DNA of 64,000 nucleotides from Mycobacterium intracellulare ATCC 13950 (GTDB lineage: Bacteria > Actinomycetota > Actinomycetes > Mycobacteriales > Mycobacteriaceae). The stretch is taken from NCBI RefSeq assembly GCF_000277125.1, contig NC_016946.1:248001-312000 (forward strand), given 5' to 3'. The notes beneath the pieces were generated by a model. That model made no database searches and was not told the DNA's origin. It was given only the letters and a program-made list of their open reading frames with translations. Of this stretch, positions 1-9,840 are shown piece by piece. Position 1 is the stretch's first letter. Each line of letters starts with the position of its first letter. A program made the translations under genes and the position numbers.

Positions 1-1194
1 CCCGTTGTCGAGCGGGAGCCAGACCGCCAGGAACGTGCCCGCCGCGGTCCAGGCCGCCGCGCGGTTCTGCTTGACCGCATGGCCCAGGCGGGGCATGACC
101 TCCCGGCTGATCACCCACCAGCACGTCAGCGCCATCACCAGGGTCGGCAACCGCATCCAGATGCTGGTGGTGCTCACGTGGGCCCACAGCGCCAGCAGGT
201 CGTAGTACCAGCCGAACGGTGCCTCGGGCGTGCCGAACCAGCGGTAGTAGTTGGCCATGTAGCCGGCGTGCTCGGACACCCGGGCCATGGTCAGGATGTA
301 GCCGTCGTCGGAGGTGTTGGCGCCGACGAAATGCCACCACACCAGCACCGCGATCACCAGGGCGTCCAGCGCGCCGATGGACCACCACCGCGCCGGCAGG
401 AAGCGGCGGTGCCGGGTTCCGTCGGCGGTGTCGAGCCGGTGCAGCGCGACCAGGGAGGCGGCGGTCAGCACCAGCCCCAGGATCATCGCCGCCATCTTCA
501 GCGGGGTGGGGCTGCTGCTGTAGCGGGTGTCGACGGTCGCCGCGAAGCTCAGCCCGGGCGGCGTCGGCCCGCTGAGATCGGTGAAGACGCCGACGATCTG
601 CGGCCGGAAGTCGTAGCCGCTCTTCTCCCCCCGCAGCGGCGAGCCGGGATGCTCGGAATTGCGTCCCTGGGTCAGCCCGACGAACTCGGCGGTCACCCGG
701 TCGGCGTGCGCGGTGAACGTCAGCCGCTGGCAGGCCGGGCCGAGCACCTGGCTCAGCGGCGCGCTCACCACCGGGACGTTGCGCACCACCAGCACCAGCT
801 CGTCGTTGGCCCGCACGATCAGCAGGCCCCGGTCGACGGCCTTGGGCGCCTGCTTGGGCACCGTCGACAGCAACACCGTCTTGCCGGCGTTACCCCCGCC
901 GGTCAGCCCGGCGGCGGCCTGACACGGGACGGTGATGTTCAAATCGGTGGCCACGTAACCGATCAGGGGCGCCTCGACGCTGCCGAAGGTCCCGTTCTGT
1001 GGCCAGTTCAGCTGGGCGGTGGTCTGGTCGACCGGCAGCAGCGGGGTGGCGATCGCCAGCAGCACGCCGAGCAGCCCGGCGACGGAAGCAACCAGCCGGG
1101 CGATCCGGTGATTGGTTTCCGTGGCTGACACGGTGCTAGATGCTAGTTCTTCCGCGGTGTGCGGCCCCGTTTGAGGCGTGGTCTCGGTGCTCAT
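1..1194 (-). CDS. embC: Arabinosyltransferase EmbC, N-terminal part (runs off the left edge)
   Basis: The first 398 codons of a GT-C arabinosyltransferase of about 1,090 residues are present; the rest lies outside the window. EmbC uses decaprenylphosphoryl-arabinose to extend the arabinan of lipoarabinomannan on the outer face of the plasma membrane, and Emb proteins are the ethambutol targets. Visible are the first membrane helix (about residues 30-50), the periplasmic stretch with [12 protein letters not shown], and the acidic GT-C motif DDGY at residues 296-299, where the catalytic Asp of the family sits. The ATG overlaps the aftA stop (ATGA), so translation is probably coupled. EmbC is chosen over EmbA or EmbB because it directly follows aftA, as in M. 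tuberculosis, and from recalled sequence similarity. Confidence 0.95.
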   Translation of the reverse strand, partial: MSTETTPQTGPHTAEELASSTVSATETNHRIARLVASVAGLLGVLLAIATPLLPVDQTTAQLNWPQNGTFGSVEAPLIGYVATDLNITVPCQAAAGLTGGGNAGKTVLLSTVPKQAPKAVDRGLLIVRANDELVLVVRNVPVVSAPLSQVLGPACQRLTFTAHADRVTAEFVGLTQGRNSEHPGSPLRGEKSGYDFRPQIVGVFTDLSGPTPPGLSFAATVDTRYSSSPTPLKMAAMILGLVLTAASLVALHRLDTADGTRHRRFLPARWWSIGALDALVIAVLVWWHFVGANTSDDGYILTMARVSEHAGYMANYYRWFGTPEAPFGWYYDLLALWAHVSTTSIWMRLPTLVMALTCWWVISREVMPRLGHAVKQNRAAAWTAAGTFLAVWLPLDNG

Positions 1195-3080
1195 CGGTGG
1201 TTACGCCCCGGTTTGCGGATGGCCAGCACGAAGGGGCCGACGCTGCGGACGTCGAAGCGCGGGCTGTCGAACAGGGCGCCGCGCAGATCGACGGTGTAGC
1301 GGCGCACGTTGGGCTGGTTGGGGTAGACGTCCTCGGCCAGCCGCAGGGTGTAGTTGCCGTTAGCACCGCGGCGCATCAAAAAGACCGTCGGAGGTGGCCA
1401 GGGGCAGGCATCCAGGGCGTGGATCAGCTCGTCGGCGGTCTTGAGTTTGGACCACTTGTCGATCTGCGCGGCCCGCAGGTCGAATTGCGCGAGCGGGTTG
1501 GCGTAGTGCGAGGTGAGCCCCTGGAATCCCCAGTAGGGGTAGAACGACAGGAAGCTGTAATCGGCCGTCATCACCACGGTCTGGTCGCGCGGCTTGCCGG
1601 TCACCTGCGTGATGTCGTGATCGATTGTCGCGTAGAACTTTTCGGTGCTGGGCGGCCGCCGGTCGCCGCGCTGCCCGTTGCCGTCGGTGTCGGTGTAGGC
1701 GATGGTGAGGTCGGGGCGTAGCACGTCGGGGATGTCCTGGCTGAACGCGATCGCGGCGGTTAGGCCGATGGCGCCGGCCACCGGGACGATCGCGCGGCCG
1801 CGCGGCTTGAGGGCCAGCGTCGCCTCGAGGAAACCGAAGGCCCCGGCGGCCACCAGCAGCACGCTCAGCGTCGGCTGCAGCCGGAACGACAACAGAGTGA
1901 CGCGCGCCAGCGTGGTGAGCATCGACAACAGCGACCACAGGTAGATCGCCACCACGCCGATGGCCAGCGCACCGGCCCGCACCGAGGAGCGCGCCCGCAC
2001 CACCAGCCACAGGGTGCCGATCATGGCGACCACACCGAGCAGCGTGAACTGCAGCATCGGGAAGGTGAGCTCGGCCCCGTCGGCCGGCAGGTAGTGGGCG
2101 GCGCCCCCGGTGTTGCTGATCGGACTGCGCGCCGCTCGCACCAGGAACGGCAACCAGGTCGTGCAGCCGATCACCACGGCGATGCCGGCGATGACCGCCA
2201 GGCGTCGCAGCGGATCGAGCGCGGCCTTCACGCCGTCCCGGTGCCACCGCACCCCGGCCAGCCACAGCGCCATCAGCCCGATCGCGAACGCGCTGAACCC
2301 GAACAGCAGCGTGTACCAGGTGGCCGTCCACCCCAGGAAAATCCCTGCGCCGATCACCGCGCCCCAGCCCGCGCGCCGGCCCGCGTCCGGACGGTCCGCG
2401 GCCCGCAGCCCCGACCAGGTCAGCACCAGCACCGGCGGCAACAGCACGGTGATCATTGCCGAGTAGGGCTCGGGCGAGCCGTACGCCAGCGTGACCGCGG
2501 CCGTCGCGGCGGTGACGATCAGCGCGTACTCGAACCGGACCATCCGCCACCACAGCACCAGCGCGACCGCGACCGCGACGGCGATCGAGGTGATGGCCCA
2601 CGGTTTGAAGACCTCCCACGCCGGCGTCCCGGACAGCGCCGCCGCGCGCCCGCCGATCCAGAACCAGCCGGGCGGGTAGAACGGCGGCAGCCCAAGGTAG
2701 GTCATGTCGCGCAGGGCGGGGCTGTCGGCGAGCCGGGTGACGTATTCGGTGCGGAACTGCTGGTCGACGGAGATGCCGAACAGATACAGCTTGGTGGCCC
2801 CCAGCGGCATGCCCAGGGTGACGACGGTGAACGCGGACACGAACACCAGCCCGCCCAGCTGGGCGATCAGCCGGTGCCCGCGCCGCCACACCCATCCGGT
2901 GGCGACCAGGCCGGCCAGGCAGCCGACCTGCCCGACGGTGGTCAGCGCGTGCAGTTGGTTGGACGACGGAAAGGCCGGCCACTGCACGCCAGAGATGGCG
3001 ATCAGCGACACCACCGCGACGGCCACCGCAACCAGCGCCGCCAAGGCCATCTGGCCGAGGGTGGCCAGCGCGTTGCGCAT
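1191..3080 (-). CDS. aftA: Galactan 5-O-arabinofuranosyltransferase AftA
   Basis: 629 residues, close to the roughly 640 of the mycobacterial enzyme. AftA places the first arabinofuranose on the galactan chain using decaprenylphosphoryl-arabinose, so it primes arabinan synthesis. The N-terminal two thirds is a run of hydrophobic GT-C helices and the last 170 residues are a soluble extracytoplasmic domain. The ATG at 3080 lies 2 bases after the dprE2 stop. An upstream in-frame start would sit inside dprE2 and is not used. The stop overlaps the embC start. Gene order dprE1-dprE2-aftA-embC is the conserved arabinan operon. Confidence 0.95.
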   Translation of the reverse strand: MRNALATLGQMALAALVAVAVAVVSLIAISGVQWPAFPSSNQLHALTTVGQVGCLAGLVATGWVWRRGHRLIAQLGGLVFVSAFTVVTLGMPLGATKLYLFGISVDQQFRTEYVTRLADSPALRDMTYLGLPPFYPPGWFWIGGRAAALSGTPAWEVFKPWAITSIAVAVAVALVLWWRMVRFEYALIVTAATAAVTLAYGSPEPYSAMITVLLPPVLVLTWSGLRAADRPDAGRRAGWGAVIGAGIFLGWTATWYTLLFGFSAFAIGLMALWLAGVRWHRDGVKAALDPLRRLAVIAGIAVVIGCTTWLPFLVRAARSPISNTGGAAHYLPADGAELTFPMLQFTLLGVVAMIGTLWLVVRARSSVRAGALAIGVVAIYLWSLLSMLTTLARVTLLSFRLQPTLSVLLVAAGAFGFLEATLALKPRGRAIVPVAGAIGLTAAIAFSQDIPDVLRPDLTIAYTDTDGNGQRGDRRPPSTEKFYATIDHDITQVTGKPRDQTVVMTADYSFLSFYPYWGFQGLTSHYANPLAQFDLRAAQIDKWSKLKTADELIHALDACPWPPPTVFLMRRGANGNYTLRLAEDVYPNQPNVRRYTVDLRGALFDSPRFDVRSVGPFVLAIRKPGRNHR

Positions 3081-3082
3081 GA

Positions 3083-3847
3083 TCAGATTGGCAGCTTGCG
3101 GAAGATGGGACGCGGGACGTGTCGCAACACCATCATCACGTAACGGAATGCTGCTGGTGCCCAAACCAATTCCTTACCCTTTGCGGCCGCGGTGACCGCG
3201 AGGTTGGCGACGTACTCCTTGTCGACGGTCAGCGGCGCTTCCTTGACGTGCGCGCTCATCCGGGTACGCACCTGGCCGGGGCGAATCACCAGGACACGAA
3301 CCCCGAACTCGCGCAACGCTTCTCCTAGCCCCAGGTAGAAGCCGTCCAGGCCCGCCTTGGTGGAGCCGTAGACGAAGTTGGACCGTCGCACCCGCTCACC
3401 GGCCGCCGAACTCATCGCGATGATCTGGCCGAAGCCCTGCGCCCGCATCTTCTCGGCCAACAGCACGCCCACCGAAACCGCTGCGGTGTAGTTGATTTCG
3501 GCGGCCAGCACGGCCTTGTGCTGGTTTTGCCACAGCTCCTCGGCGTCACCGAGGATGCCGAAGGCGACGATGGCCACATCGACATCACCGTTGGCGAACG
3601 CCTGATCGATCATCTTCGGGTGGGTGTCGGGGTCGGTGGCCTCGAAATCGATCAGCTCCACCGACCGCGCACCGGCGGCCTTCATCTGCGCCACGGCGGC
3701 GTCGCGGCCCGGGTCGTTGGGCATGGCGGCCAGCACGATTCGCGCGTGCGCGTTCTGCAGGTAGCGCTCGCAAATGGCCAGCCCGATCTCGGAGGTGCCG
3801 CCGAGCAGCAGGATCGTCTGCGGATTCCCCACGGCGTCTAAAACCAT
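3083..3847 (-). CDS. dprE2: Decaprenylphosphoryl-2-keto-ribose reductase DprE2
   Basis: 254 residues, a short-chain dehydrogenase. It performs the second half of the epimerisation of decaprenylphosphoryl-ribose to decaprenylphosphoryl-arabinose, the only arabinose donor for the cell wall. The N-terminal [10 protein letters not shown] is the nucleotide-binding glycine motif, and YGSTK (YxxxK) preceded by IIAMSSAAG forms the catalytic Ser-Tyr-Lys set. The start at 3847 ([11 protein letters not shown]) matches the recalled M. tuberculosis N-terminus and lies 11 bases past the dprE1 stop. Essential partner of DprE1. Confidence 0.96.
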   Translation of the reverse strand: MVLDAVGNPQTILLLGGTSEIGLAICERYLQNAHARIVLAAMPNDPGRDAAVAQMKAAGARSVELIDFEATDPDTHPKMIDQAFANGDVDVAIVAFGILGDAEELWQNQHKAVLAAEINYTAAVSVGVLLAEKMRAQGFGQIIAMSSAAGERVRRSNFVYGSTKAGLDGFYLGLGEALREFGVRVLVIRPGQVRTRMSAHVKEAPLTVDKEYVANLAVTAAAKGKELVWAPAAFRYVMMVLRHVPRPIFRKLPI

Positions 3848-3858
3848 TGGCGCACCAT

Positions 3859-5241
3859 CTAGAGCAGCTCCAAACGTCGGGCCATGTCCGAGGCGAACAC
3901 CCGTAAGGGGTCGACCTTGCGGCGTACCGCGATCCATTCGTCGATGCGCGGATACATGGCGTGGAAGGTTTCTGCGCTGACACGGGAGTCCTTGGCGGTG
4001 TAGACCCGTCCGCCGAATTCCAGTGCGCGCCGGTCGAGTTCGTTGAGGAACTCGTTGATCCCGGGCTTGTTGGGGAAGTCCATCGCGACGTTCCAACCGG
4101 CCATCGGGAAACTCAGTGGTGCGCGGTTGCCCGGGCCGAAAAGCTTGAACACGTTCAGCGCCGAGTAGTGGCCCGTGGTTTGGATCCAGCGGATGATGTC
4201 CTTGAATTCGTCCATCGCGTTCGGCGGGACCAGGAACTGATGCTGGGCGAAACCCCTTGGGCCGTAGGCGTTATTCCAGCCGCTGACCAGATCCAGCATG
4301 TGGTAGAACTGCGACAGGTTCTGGATCTTGCCCGAGTAGGTTCCGCCCAGCCGGTAATACGTCTCGCCGATGGCCATGAACGACAGCTTGTTCATCGCGC
4401 TCACCGGAAACACGTTCGGCACCGTCAGCAGCTGCGGCGCATCGAATTTCAGCGGGTTCTTGGCGAGCTTCTTCGGCAATTGGTCCAGCTTCGCCAGGCT
4501 GCCGCGGCTGACCGCGGCCCGGCCGAGCTTCGGGGGCGGACTGATCAGGTCGAACCACGCGCTGGAGTAGGTGTAGTTGGCTTCGCTGCCGTCCAGGTGC
4601 ACGGCCACCGTCTCGTCGAGATCCTTGGTGGCCACGCCGTCGGCGATGAAATAGGCCGTCTCCGTGGGCGTCATGGCGATGGTGGCGCGCAGCACGATCC
4701 CGGTCAGGCCGTTGCCCCCGACGGTGGCCCAGAACAGCTCGGCGTCGTCGCCGTCGGGGGTGATGGTGCGCACGGAGCCGTCGGCCATGAGCAGGTCCAT
4801 CGACCGCACGTGGTTGCCGAAGCTGCCCGCGCTGTGATGGTTCTTGCCGTGGATGTCGCAGGCGATCGCCCCGCCGACGGTGACCTGGCGGGTGCCCGGC
4901 AGCACCGGGACCCAGAGCCCGAACGGCAGCGCCGCCTTCATCAATTGGTCCAGGCTGACCCCGGCGTCGACATCGACCAGCCGGGTGTCGGCGCTGATCG
5001 AGTGAATGCGGTTGAGCGCGGTCATGTCGATCACCAGGCCGCCGCCGTTTTGCGCGTTGTCGCCGTAGGAGCGGCCCAGCCCGCGGGCGATCACGCCCCG
5101 GCCGCCCGAGCCGGCCGCCCGGGCCACCGCCTTGGCGATCACCTCCGGATCACGGGTGGACAGCACCTGGGCCACCGACGGTGCGGTGCGCCCAAAGCCC
5201 ATCAGCCGGGTGGGCTTGGTCACGGGATCGGTGCTCGACAT
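3859..5241 (-). CDS. dprE1: Decaprenylphosphoryl-ribose 2'-oxidase DprE1
   Basis: 460-residue FAD enzyme that oxidises decaprenylphosphoryl-ribose to the 2-keto intermediate reduced by DprE2. The FAD domain is recognisable from [23 protein letters not shown] and CDIHGKNHH, and the substrate-domain Lys from YTAKDSR. Oddity: the segment GWNVAMDFP has Ala (residue 386, codon 4086-4084) where M. tuberculosis has Cys387, the residue trapped by benzothiazinones. ATG at 5241 is preferred; a TTG two codons upstream is possible. First gene of dprE1-dprE2-aftA-embC, 91 bases after gtrA. Confidence 0.97.
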   Translation of the reverse strand: MSSTDPVTKPTRLMGFGRTAPSVAQVLSTRDPEVIAKAVARAAGSGGRGVIARGLGRSYGDNAQNGGGLVIDMTALNRIHSISADTRLVDVDAGVSLDQLMKAALPFGLWVPVLPGTRQVTVGGAIACDIHGKNHHSAGSFGNHVRSMDLLMADGSVRTITPDGDDAELFWATVGGNGLTGIVLRATIAMTPTETAYFIADGVATKDLDETVAVHLDGSEANYTYSSAWFDLISPPPKLGRAAVSRGSLAKLDQLPKKLAKNPLKFDAPQLLTVPNVFPVSAMNKLSFMAIGETYYRLGGTYSGKIQNLSQFYHMLDLVSGWNNAYGPRGFAQHQFLVPPNAMDEFKDIIRWIQTTGHYSALNVFKLFGPGNRAPLSFPMAGWNVAMDFPNKPGINEFLNELDRRALEFGGRVYTAKDSRVSAETFHAMYPRIDEWIAVRRKVDPLRVFASDMARRLELL

Positions 5242-5332
5242 CGTCAAAGAGGGTACCGCCTGCTCCGGCGGCGATGCGGGACGCAGGCGCCCCGCTGAGG
5301 AGGCGGGCGATCCGGGCTGGGCCGGAGGCGGC

Positions 5333-5755
5333 TCAGTGGATGCGGAAGATCACGGCCCGCTGCACGACGAAGTTGATCACCGTCGCGGTGCCCTGCGCGA
5401 TCACGAACGCGACAGGGATCGCCCACGCTTGGTAGTGCAGAAACGCCAGGCACAGGTGGTTCAGCCCGACCTGCACGGCGAAGGTGATGGCGTAGAGGAC
5501 CATGACCGCGACGAACCGGGCGGTGCTGGGGGGCGCCTGGAAGGTCCACCGGCGGTTGATCAGGTAGGCGGTGATGGTGCCGACGATGAAGCTGATGGAC
5601 TTGGCCACGTCGACCTGTACGTGCGCCGCTTTGAACAGCAGCACGTAGAGCCCGAAGTCCACGATCCCCGCCAGGCCGCCGGTGACGACGAAGCGCGTGA
5701 CCTGTGTCGTCAGACTCAGGCGCGCCGGCGCGGCCGGGGACTCGGGGGGAAGCAT
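5333..5755 (-). CDS. GtrA-family membrane protein (Rv3789-like)
   Basis: 140 residues with four hydrophobic segments typical of GtrA/DPMS_2 proteins (for example [12 protein letters not shown] between helices). The M. tuberculosis counterpart Rv3789 lies in the same place just before dprE1. It has been proposed to flip decaprenylphosphoryl-arabinose across the membrane, or alternatively to anchor AftA. The same position and strand here support a role in arabinan assembly; which of the two roles applies cannot be read from sequence. Confidence 0.9.
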   Translation of the reverse strand: MLPPESPAAPARLSLTTQVTRFVVTGGLAGIVDFGLYVLLFKAAHVQVDVAKSISFIVGTITAYLINRRWTFQAPPSTARFVAVMVLYAITFAVQVGLNHLCLAFLHYQAWAIPVAFVIAQGTATVINFVVQRAVIFRIH

Positions 5756-5796
5756 TGGGGGAGTCTAACGGGACCGCCGGGCACCGGCGGGCAGCG

Positions 5797-6276
5797 TCAG
5801 CGGGGCAGTTTGACCGCGATCAACTCGACCTGGTTCTCGCCCTGGGGCGTCGAGTACGTCACCGTGTCGCCCGGCTTGCGCCCGGCCAGGGCCTGGGCCA
5901 GCGGGCTGCGCGCGGTCAGCGTCTCGGCCTCCCGGCCGACGGGCGTCTCCTCGACGATCGAGATCACGTGCATGGTGACCACTTCGCCGTCGGCGAACCG
6001 CAGTGTCACCTCGGTGCCGCCGGGCAGCGTCGCCGAGGAGTCCGAGTCCGGCGGCCCGGCCCGCAGACGCCGGTCCAGTTCGTTGATCCGGTCGGAAAGC
6101 ACCACGAGTTCGTCGGCGCGCTGGATCGCCTCGGCCGCGTCGCCGTGATCGCCCACCATCCCGCGGTCGTTCTTGACTTCGGCCTCGAGGCGGTCGCGCC
6201 GCTGCCGCAGCCGGTCCAGCTCGGCTTCGAGGTTGTTCCGCGCGGCGTCCGCTGCCGATGGGGCTTTCTTGCTCAC
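5797..6276 (-). CDS. Gre-like transcription factor (Rv3788-like)
   Basis: 159 residues. Residues 1-85 form a charged coiled coil (ELDRLRQRRDRLEAEVKND) and the C-terminal half is a GreA/GreB/Rnk-type FKBP-like domain ending ARSPLAQALAGRKPGDTVTY. Such proteins reach into the RNA polymerase secondary channel. The M. tuberculosis homologue Rv3788 has been reported to inhibit transcription rather than rescue stalled complexes. It lies between the envelope genes but is probably unrelated to them. A gap of 41 bases separates it from gtrA. Confidence 0.88.
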   Translation of the reverse strand: MSKKAPSAADAARNNLEAELDRLRQRRDRLEAEVKNDRGMVGDHGDAAEAIQRADELVVLSDRINELDRRLRAGPPDSDSSATLPGGTEVTLRFADGEVVTMHVISIVEETPVGREAETLTARSPLAQALAGRKPGDTVTYSTPQGENQVELIAVKLPR

Positions 6277-6367
6277 GTCCGTGGACCTTTCGCCCGGTGT
6301 GCTCAGGTGGCGTACCAGTGTGACACCACGATGAGCGACCCGCCACCATCTGCGGGAGAACCGGACA

Positions 6368-7828
6368 TCAGAAGGGCGGCGGGTCGTTGTTGTGGGGCGC
6401 CGACCGCTCGGCGGGACGCGCCGCCTCGGCGCTGATGCGGGCCTCGTTGATGCCGCGCTCCCAGCGGACCCGGGCGGCGCGATCCTCGGCGCGGGTTCGC
6501 TGCCGGACGGGCATCATGACCCCCCGGTTCTGCGAGGGTGCGGGCGCGACGGCCGGCAGTGTCAGCGTCCCGGTCGGGACCGCCAGCGCCGGAAAGTACA
6601 GGCTGCCACCAGGTTTGGTGATGTACGTATGTCCCGTCGGCGACGTCCACACCACGGTGCCGTCGGGCAGCTGGCGATCCCGCCAGCCGTCGGGGCCCGT
6701 ATAGAACGTCTTGAGCAGGTGATGGTGGCGGCAGAGCAGCTTGAGGTTGGACGGATGGGTGGGGCCGAGCGGAAACGGCACCGTGTGGTCGATGTCGCAG
6801 ACGTCGGCCGGAGCGTCGCAGCCGGGGAATCGGCATGTCAGGTCGCGGAAGCGGACGAATTCGGCCAGCGCGGTCGACGGCCGGTACCCGGGCTCCGCCC
6901 GGTCCGGCGCCGGCGAGAGCGGCTTGGTCTTCGCGACACCGGCCAACTCGCGCAGCGAGCCCGTCGGCAATGGACCGAACCCCGGCAGCAGCGCCGGCGC
7001 GCGCGCCTCGCCGCCGACCGCAGCCGGCTCGGCCAGCACATGGACCACGACATTGGTTCCCGGGGGCCGCTGCGCCGCAGGGCAATCCGGGCTGCCACAG
7101 TCACAGCGCAAGACGGTCTGCCCGGCGGCCATCGCGCCCATCGCATCGGCGCGACGCTGCGCCTTGGTGCGGGAATCGTTCCGGCACACCGAATCGGCCA
7201 ACGCGTCGAGCGCGCGGTCCACCGCGGCGGCATCGGTGGGACGCACCCTCGCCGAGATCTCGGCCAGCCCCGGGCTGAGGGGCCCGATCTCGACACGGCG
7301 ATCTTGACTGCGCATCCCCGGCACGCGCACCCCTACGGGATCGATGCGCGCCACCCACATGTCAATGCGCTCGGCCATTTTCGGCCCCGACAGCCGCATC
7401 CATTTCGGGGCGTGCCGGGCGACCGCGGCGTCTAGCCGGGCGATCAACTCGGGGTCCTCGATCAGCTCGGTGCGGTACACCACCGCCGCCATCAACCGGA
7501 AATCGATGTGGCCCTGGGCGAAGACCTCAGCGACCCGGGGCAGCCGCTCGCGCAACGCGATCGCATAGTGCAAGCGCCCGGACGCGCGGCCCCGACTGAT
7601 TCCCAGCGCGGCCGCCACCTCGGCGACCACGTTCTCGTGTCCGTCGACCGCCCAATTGAAACGGTCGGCGTCGTCGTCCGGCGCCCGACGCGCATACAGC
7701 TCGCCGATCGCCGCCAACTCGCGCGCGCAGTGCGCGTTCCGCGCCCGGGCCGCCGCGGTGACGCGGTCCAGCACACCGGCGTCGTCGACGCCCTGAAACG
7801 CCAGGTCACGCGGCACTGCTTCGAACAT
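6368..7828 (-). CDS. 13E12-family DUF222/HNH endonuclease-like protein
   Basis: 486 residues. An N-terminal DUF222 domain (about residues 20-330) is followed by an HNH nuclease motif, CRFPGCDAPADVCDIDHTVP then LKLLCRHHHLLKT (about 350-395), with the paired Cys and His residues intact. These mycobacterial 13E12 proteins occur in many copies per genome and several are DNA-damage induced. The ATG at 7828 is chosen because it lies inside a perfect LexA box, an arrangement recalled from other 13E12 genes. In M. tuberculosis the corresponding interval (Rv3784-Rv3787c) holds different genes, so this is a lineage-specific occupant. Confidence 0.9.
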   Translation of the reverse strand: MFEAVPRDLAFQGVDDAGVLDRVTAAARARNAHCARELAAIGELYARRAPDDDADRFNWAVDGHENVVAEVAAALGISRGRASGRLHYAIALRERLPRVAEVFAQGHIDFRLMAAVVYRTELIEDPELIARLDAAVARHAPKWMRLSGPKMAERIDMWVARIDPVGVRVPGMRSQDRRVEIGPLSPGLAEISARVRPTDAAAVDRALDALADSVCRNDSRTKAQRRADAMGAMAAGQTVLRCDCGSPDCPAAQRPPGTNVVVHVLAEPAAVGGEARAPALLPGFGPLPTGSLRELAGVAKTKPLSPAPDRAEPGYRPSTALAEFVRFRDLTCRFPGCDAPADVCDIDHTVPFPLGPTHPSNLKLLCRHHHLLKTFYTGPDGWRDRQLPDGTVVWTSPTGHTYITKPGGSLYFPALAVPTGTLTLPAVAPAPSQNRGVMMPVRQRTRAEDRAARVRWERGINEARISAEAARPAERSAPHNNDPPPF

Positions 7829-7836
7829 ACGTTCGA
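7821..7836 (-). promoter_or_regulatory. LexA (SOS) box overlapping the HNH gene start
   Basis: TCGAACATACGTTCGA is a perfect 16-base palindrome matching the mycobacterial SOS box TCGAAC-N4-GTTCGA. Read on the minus strand, the start codon ATG of the downstream DUF222/HNH gene lies within it, so bound LexA would block transcription or initiation directly. Confidence 0.93.
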
Positions 7837-7870
7837 TGATAGCGCCGCCCTGTGACAAGTCAGGGAAACG

Positions 7871-8701
7871 CTAAACCCAGTAGGGCACCCGGGCGCGGTA
7901 CTGGCGCATCGCGAAGGCCGCGAACACCCAACCGACGGCCGTCAACACCAGCACCACGGCCCAGTGCCGCAGCTCCTGGTGCGCCCCGAGTAGCGGCGCG
8001 CGAACGATGTCGAGGTAGTGCAGCAGCGGGTTGAGTTCGACGATGCGGGACCACCGCCCGGCGCCCTGCTGGCGCAAGGTGTCGTCGTTCCAGATGATCG
8101 GCGTCATGAAGAACAGCAACTGCACGACGGAGAACAGCAGCGGACCGATGTCGCGGTAGCGGGTCGCGAGGATGCCGAAACACAGTGACACCCAAATGCA
8201 ATTGAGCACGATCAGCGCCAGCGCCGGGAGCACCGCGAGGTCGGCCCACGACCATGGCTTGGGATAGATCATCGCGATCACCGCGTAGATGACGATGTTG
8301 TGCGCGAACAGGATGACCTGCCGCCACACCAGTCGGTAGACATGCACGCTCAGCGGGGTGGGCAGCTGCTTGATCAACCCCTCGTTGGCGACGAACACGT
8401 CGGCGCCCTCCAGGATGGCGGCGTTGATCAGGTTCCAGATGATCAGGCCCAGCGTCACGTACGGCAGATGCACGGACAGCTCGAGGTGAAACAGCTTGGA
8501 GTACAGGCCACCCATGGCCACGGCGGTGGTGCCCGTCGCGATGGTGATCCAGAACGGCCCCAGCACCGAGCGCCGGTAACGCTGCTTGATGTCCTGCCAG
8601 CCCAGATGCAGCCAGAGCTCGTGACGACGGAAACCGTCGACCAGGTCGCGGCGGGCCCGGGTGAATGTCCGCGACTGCGCCGCCGCGTCAAGGAACGTCA
8701 T
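7871..8701 (-). CDS. rfbD: Galactan ABC exporter, permease (Wzm/RfbD type)
   Basis: 276 residues, ABC-2 type permease with six predicted membrane helices and an amphipathic N-terminus (FRRHELWLHLGWQDIKQRYRRS) typical of polysaccharide exporters. With the ATPase encoded at 9837-10634 it is the homologue of Rv3783/Rv3781, implicated in moving lipid-linked galactan across the plasma membrane. The start overlaps the end of glfT1 (ATGA), so translation is coupled to the enzyme that begins the exported chain. The overlap is kept despite the repeat insertion in glfT1. Confidence 0.92.
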   Translation of the reverse strand: MTFLDAAAQSRTFTRARRDLVDGFRRHELWLHLGWQDIKQRYRRSVLGPFWITIATGTTAVAMGGLYSKLFHLELSVHLPYVTLGLIIWNLINAAILEGADVFVANEGLIKQLPTPLSVHVYRLVWRQVILFAHNIVIYAVIAMIYPKPWSWADLAVLPALALIVLNCIWVSLCFGILATRYRDIGPLLFSVVQLLFFMTPIIWNDDTLRQQGAGRWSRIVELNPLLHYLDIVRAPLLGAHQELRHWAVVLVLTAVGWVFAAFAMRQYRARVPYWV

Positions 8702-9840
8702 CGGGCTCCTCCCGGTCTGGATGGTGGCGACCCGCTTCGCCCGGCTCCGCCGCGCTCGCGATCCCCACTAGGTATCGATGGTGGCGACCCGCTTCGCCCG
8801 GCTCCGCCGCGCTCGCGATCGCCACTCGGTATCGATGGTGGCGACCCGCTTCGCCCGGCTCCGCCGCGCTCGCGATCGCCACTAGGTATCGATGGTGGCG
8901 ACCCGCTTCGCCCGGCTCCGCCGCGCTCGCGATCGCCACTAGGCCGGCCGAACTGTTCACGACGCCCCAAGCGCCGCAACCGGATCCACTCGGCCAGGCC
9001 ACGGGGGTCGCGACGGGTCACCAGAAAGAACCAGCCGAACCGGACCCATTCCTGAACCACCAGCTTGCGCAGCCCCGGCTGTGACTGCAGGTAGCCGCGG
9101 TTGCGGTAGGTGAAGAACCGCTTGGTGGGGTTGTCGGGATATTGGGTGTGCATCCGGCCGCCGAGAATCGGGCGGAACTCGTCGGATCCGCACGGGTGCA
9201 GGTAGACCGCGTCCAGGCAGGTTCCGAACGGCAGGCCGGAACGCACCAGCCGCCGGTGTATTTCGACCTCGTCGCCCCGGATGAACAGCCGCAGATCCGG
9301 GACGCCGACCGATTCCAGCGTGGCGGCCCGGAACAGCGCGCCGTTGAACAACGAGGCGATGCCGCGCAACAGGTCCTGCCCGGTTTCGGTGCGCAATTCG
9401 CTTGCGCGCCTGCGCCATACCAGGCCGCGGCGCAACGGAAACGCCAACCGCTCGGCATCGTCCATGTTGCACACCATGGGTGACACCTCGGCCAGGCCGT
9501 GCTTGTCCGCGCACGCCAGCAGGGTGGCAAGGACATGCGAATCCTGCGGGCGCCCGTCGTCGTCGGCCAGCCACACCCAATCGGCGCCCAGGGCCAACGC
9601 GTGCAGCATGCCCAACGCGAAACCGCCGGCTCCGCCGAGGTTGCGTCGCGATCCCAGATAGGTCGTCGGAATGGGTTGTCCCGCAACCAGTTCGCGGACA
9701 CGGCCGTCACCGGAGAAATCGTTGTCCACGACGATGAGGTGGTCGGGCAGCCGCGTTTGCGTGCTCAGCACATCGAGGGACTTGGCCAGCTCGTCGGGGC
9801 GCCGGTGGGTGACGACGACGGCGACGACGGTGTCGCTCAT
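8698..9840 (-). CDS. glfT1: Galactofuranosyltransferase GlfT1 with repeat-derived C-terminal tail
   Basis: 380 residues. GlfT1 adds the first two galactofuranose residues to the decaprenyl-diphosphate-GlcNAc-rhamnose primer. The GT-A fold shows in VVVTHRRPDELAKSLD and the metal/donor motif WVWLADDDG. About 300 residues correspond to the usual protein length. The last 80 are four tandem copies of a 19-residue unit (SGDRERGGAGRSGSPPSIP) encoded by four 57-bp DNA repeats. This tail is not expected in the family and is low-complexity and Arg/Gly/Ser-rich. The start at 9840 overlaps the rfbE stop (ATGA). Confidence 0.93.
   Translation of the reverse strand: MSDTVVAVVVTHRRPDELAKSLDVLSTQTRLPDHLIVVDNDFSGDGRVRELVAGQPIPTTYLGSRRNLGGAGGFALGMLHALALGADWVWLADDDGRPQDSHVLATLLACADKHGLAEVSPMVCNMDDAERLAFPLRRGLVWRRRASELRTETGQDLLRGIASLFNGALFRAATLESVGVPDLRLFIRGDEVEIHRRLVRSGLPFGTCLDAVYLHPCGSDEFRPILGGRMHTQYPDNPTKRFFTYRNRGYLQSQPGLRKLVVQEWVRFGWFFLVTRRDPRGLAEWIRLRRLGRREQFGRPSGDRERGGAGRSGSPPSIPSGDRERGGAGRSGSPPSIPSGDRERGGAGRSGSPPSIPSGDRERGGAGRSGSPPSRPGGAR
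8720..8943. repeat. Four tandem 57-bp repeats inside the 3' end of glfT1
   Basis: Units begin at 8720, 8777, 8834 and 8891, each 57 bp, near identical, the last one slightly short. Each contains a core starting GTGGCGACCCGC and ending GCGATCGCCAC, so the ends form a 7-base inverted repeat. The same core recurs at 33346, 43822 and 59318. Because 57 is divisible by 3, the copies stay in frame within glfT1. Confidence 0.95.

Noticed and set aside
79..1128. 349-residue plus-strand frame across the embC region
   Set aside because: It is antisense to a clear EmbC N-terminus and has no signal, domain or biased composition of a real protein.
2094..3143. 349-residue plus-strand frame across aftA
   Set aside because: Antisense shadow of aftA; composition is dominated by Gln/Arg/Gly/Pro with no recognisable motif.
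8720..8943. Four regularly spaced repeats resembling a CRISPR array
   Set aside because: The 57-bp units are directly tandem with no variable spacers, lie in a coding frame, and the same core is found singly at other gene boundaries. No cas genes are present.
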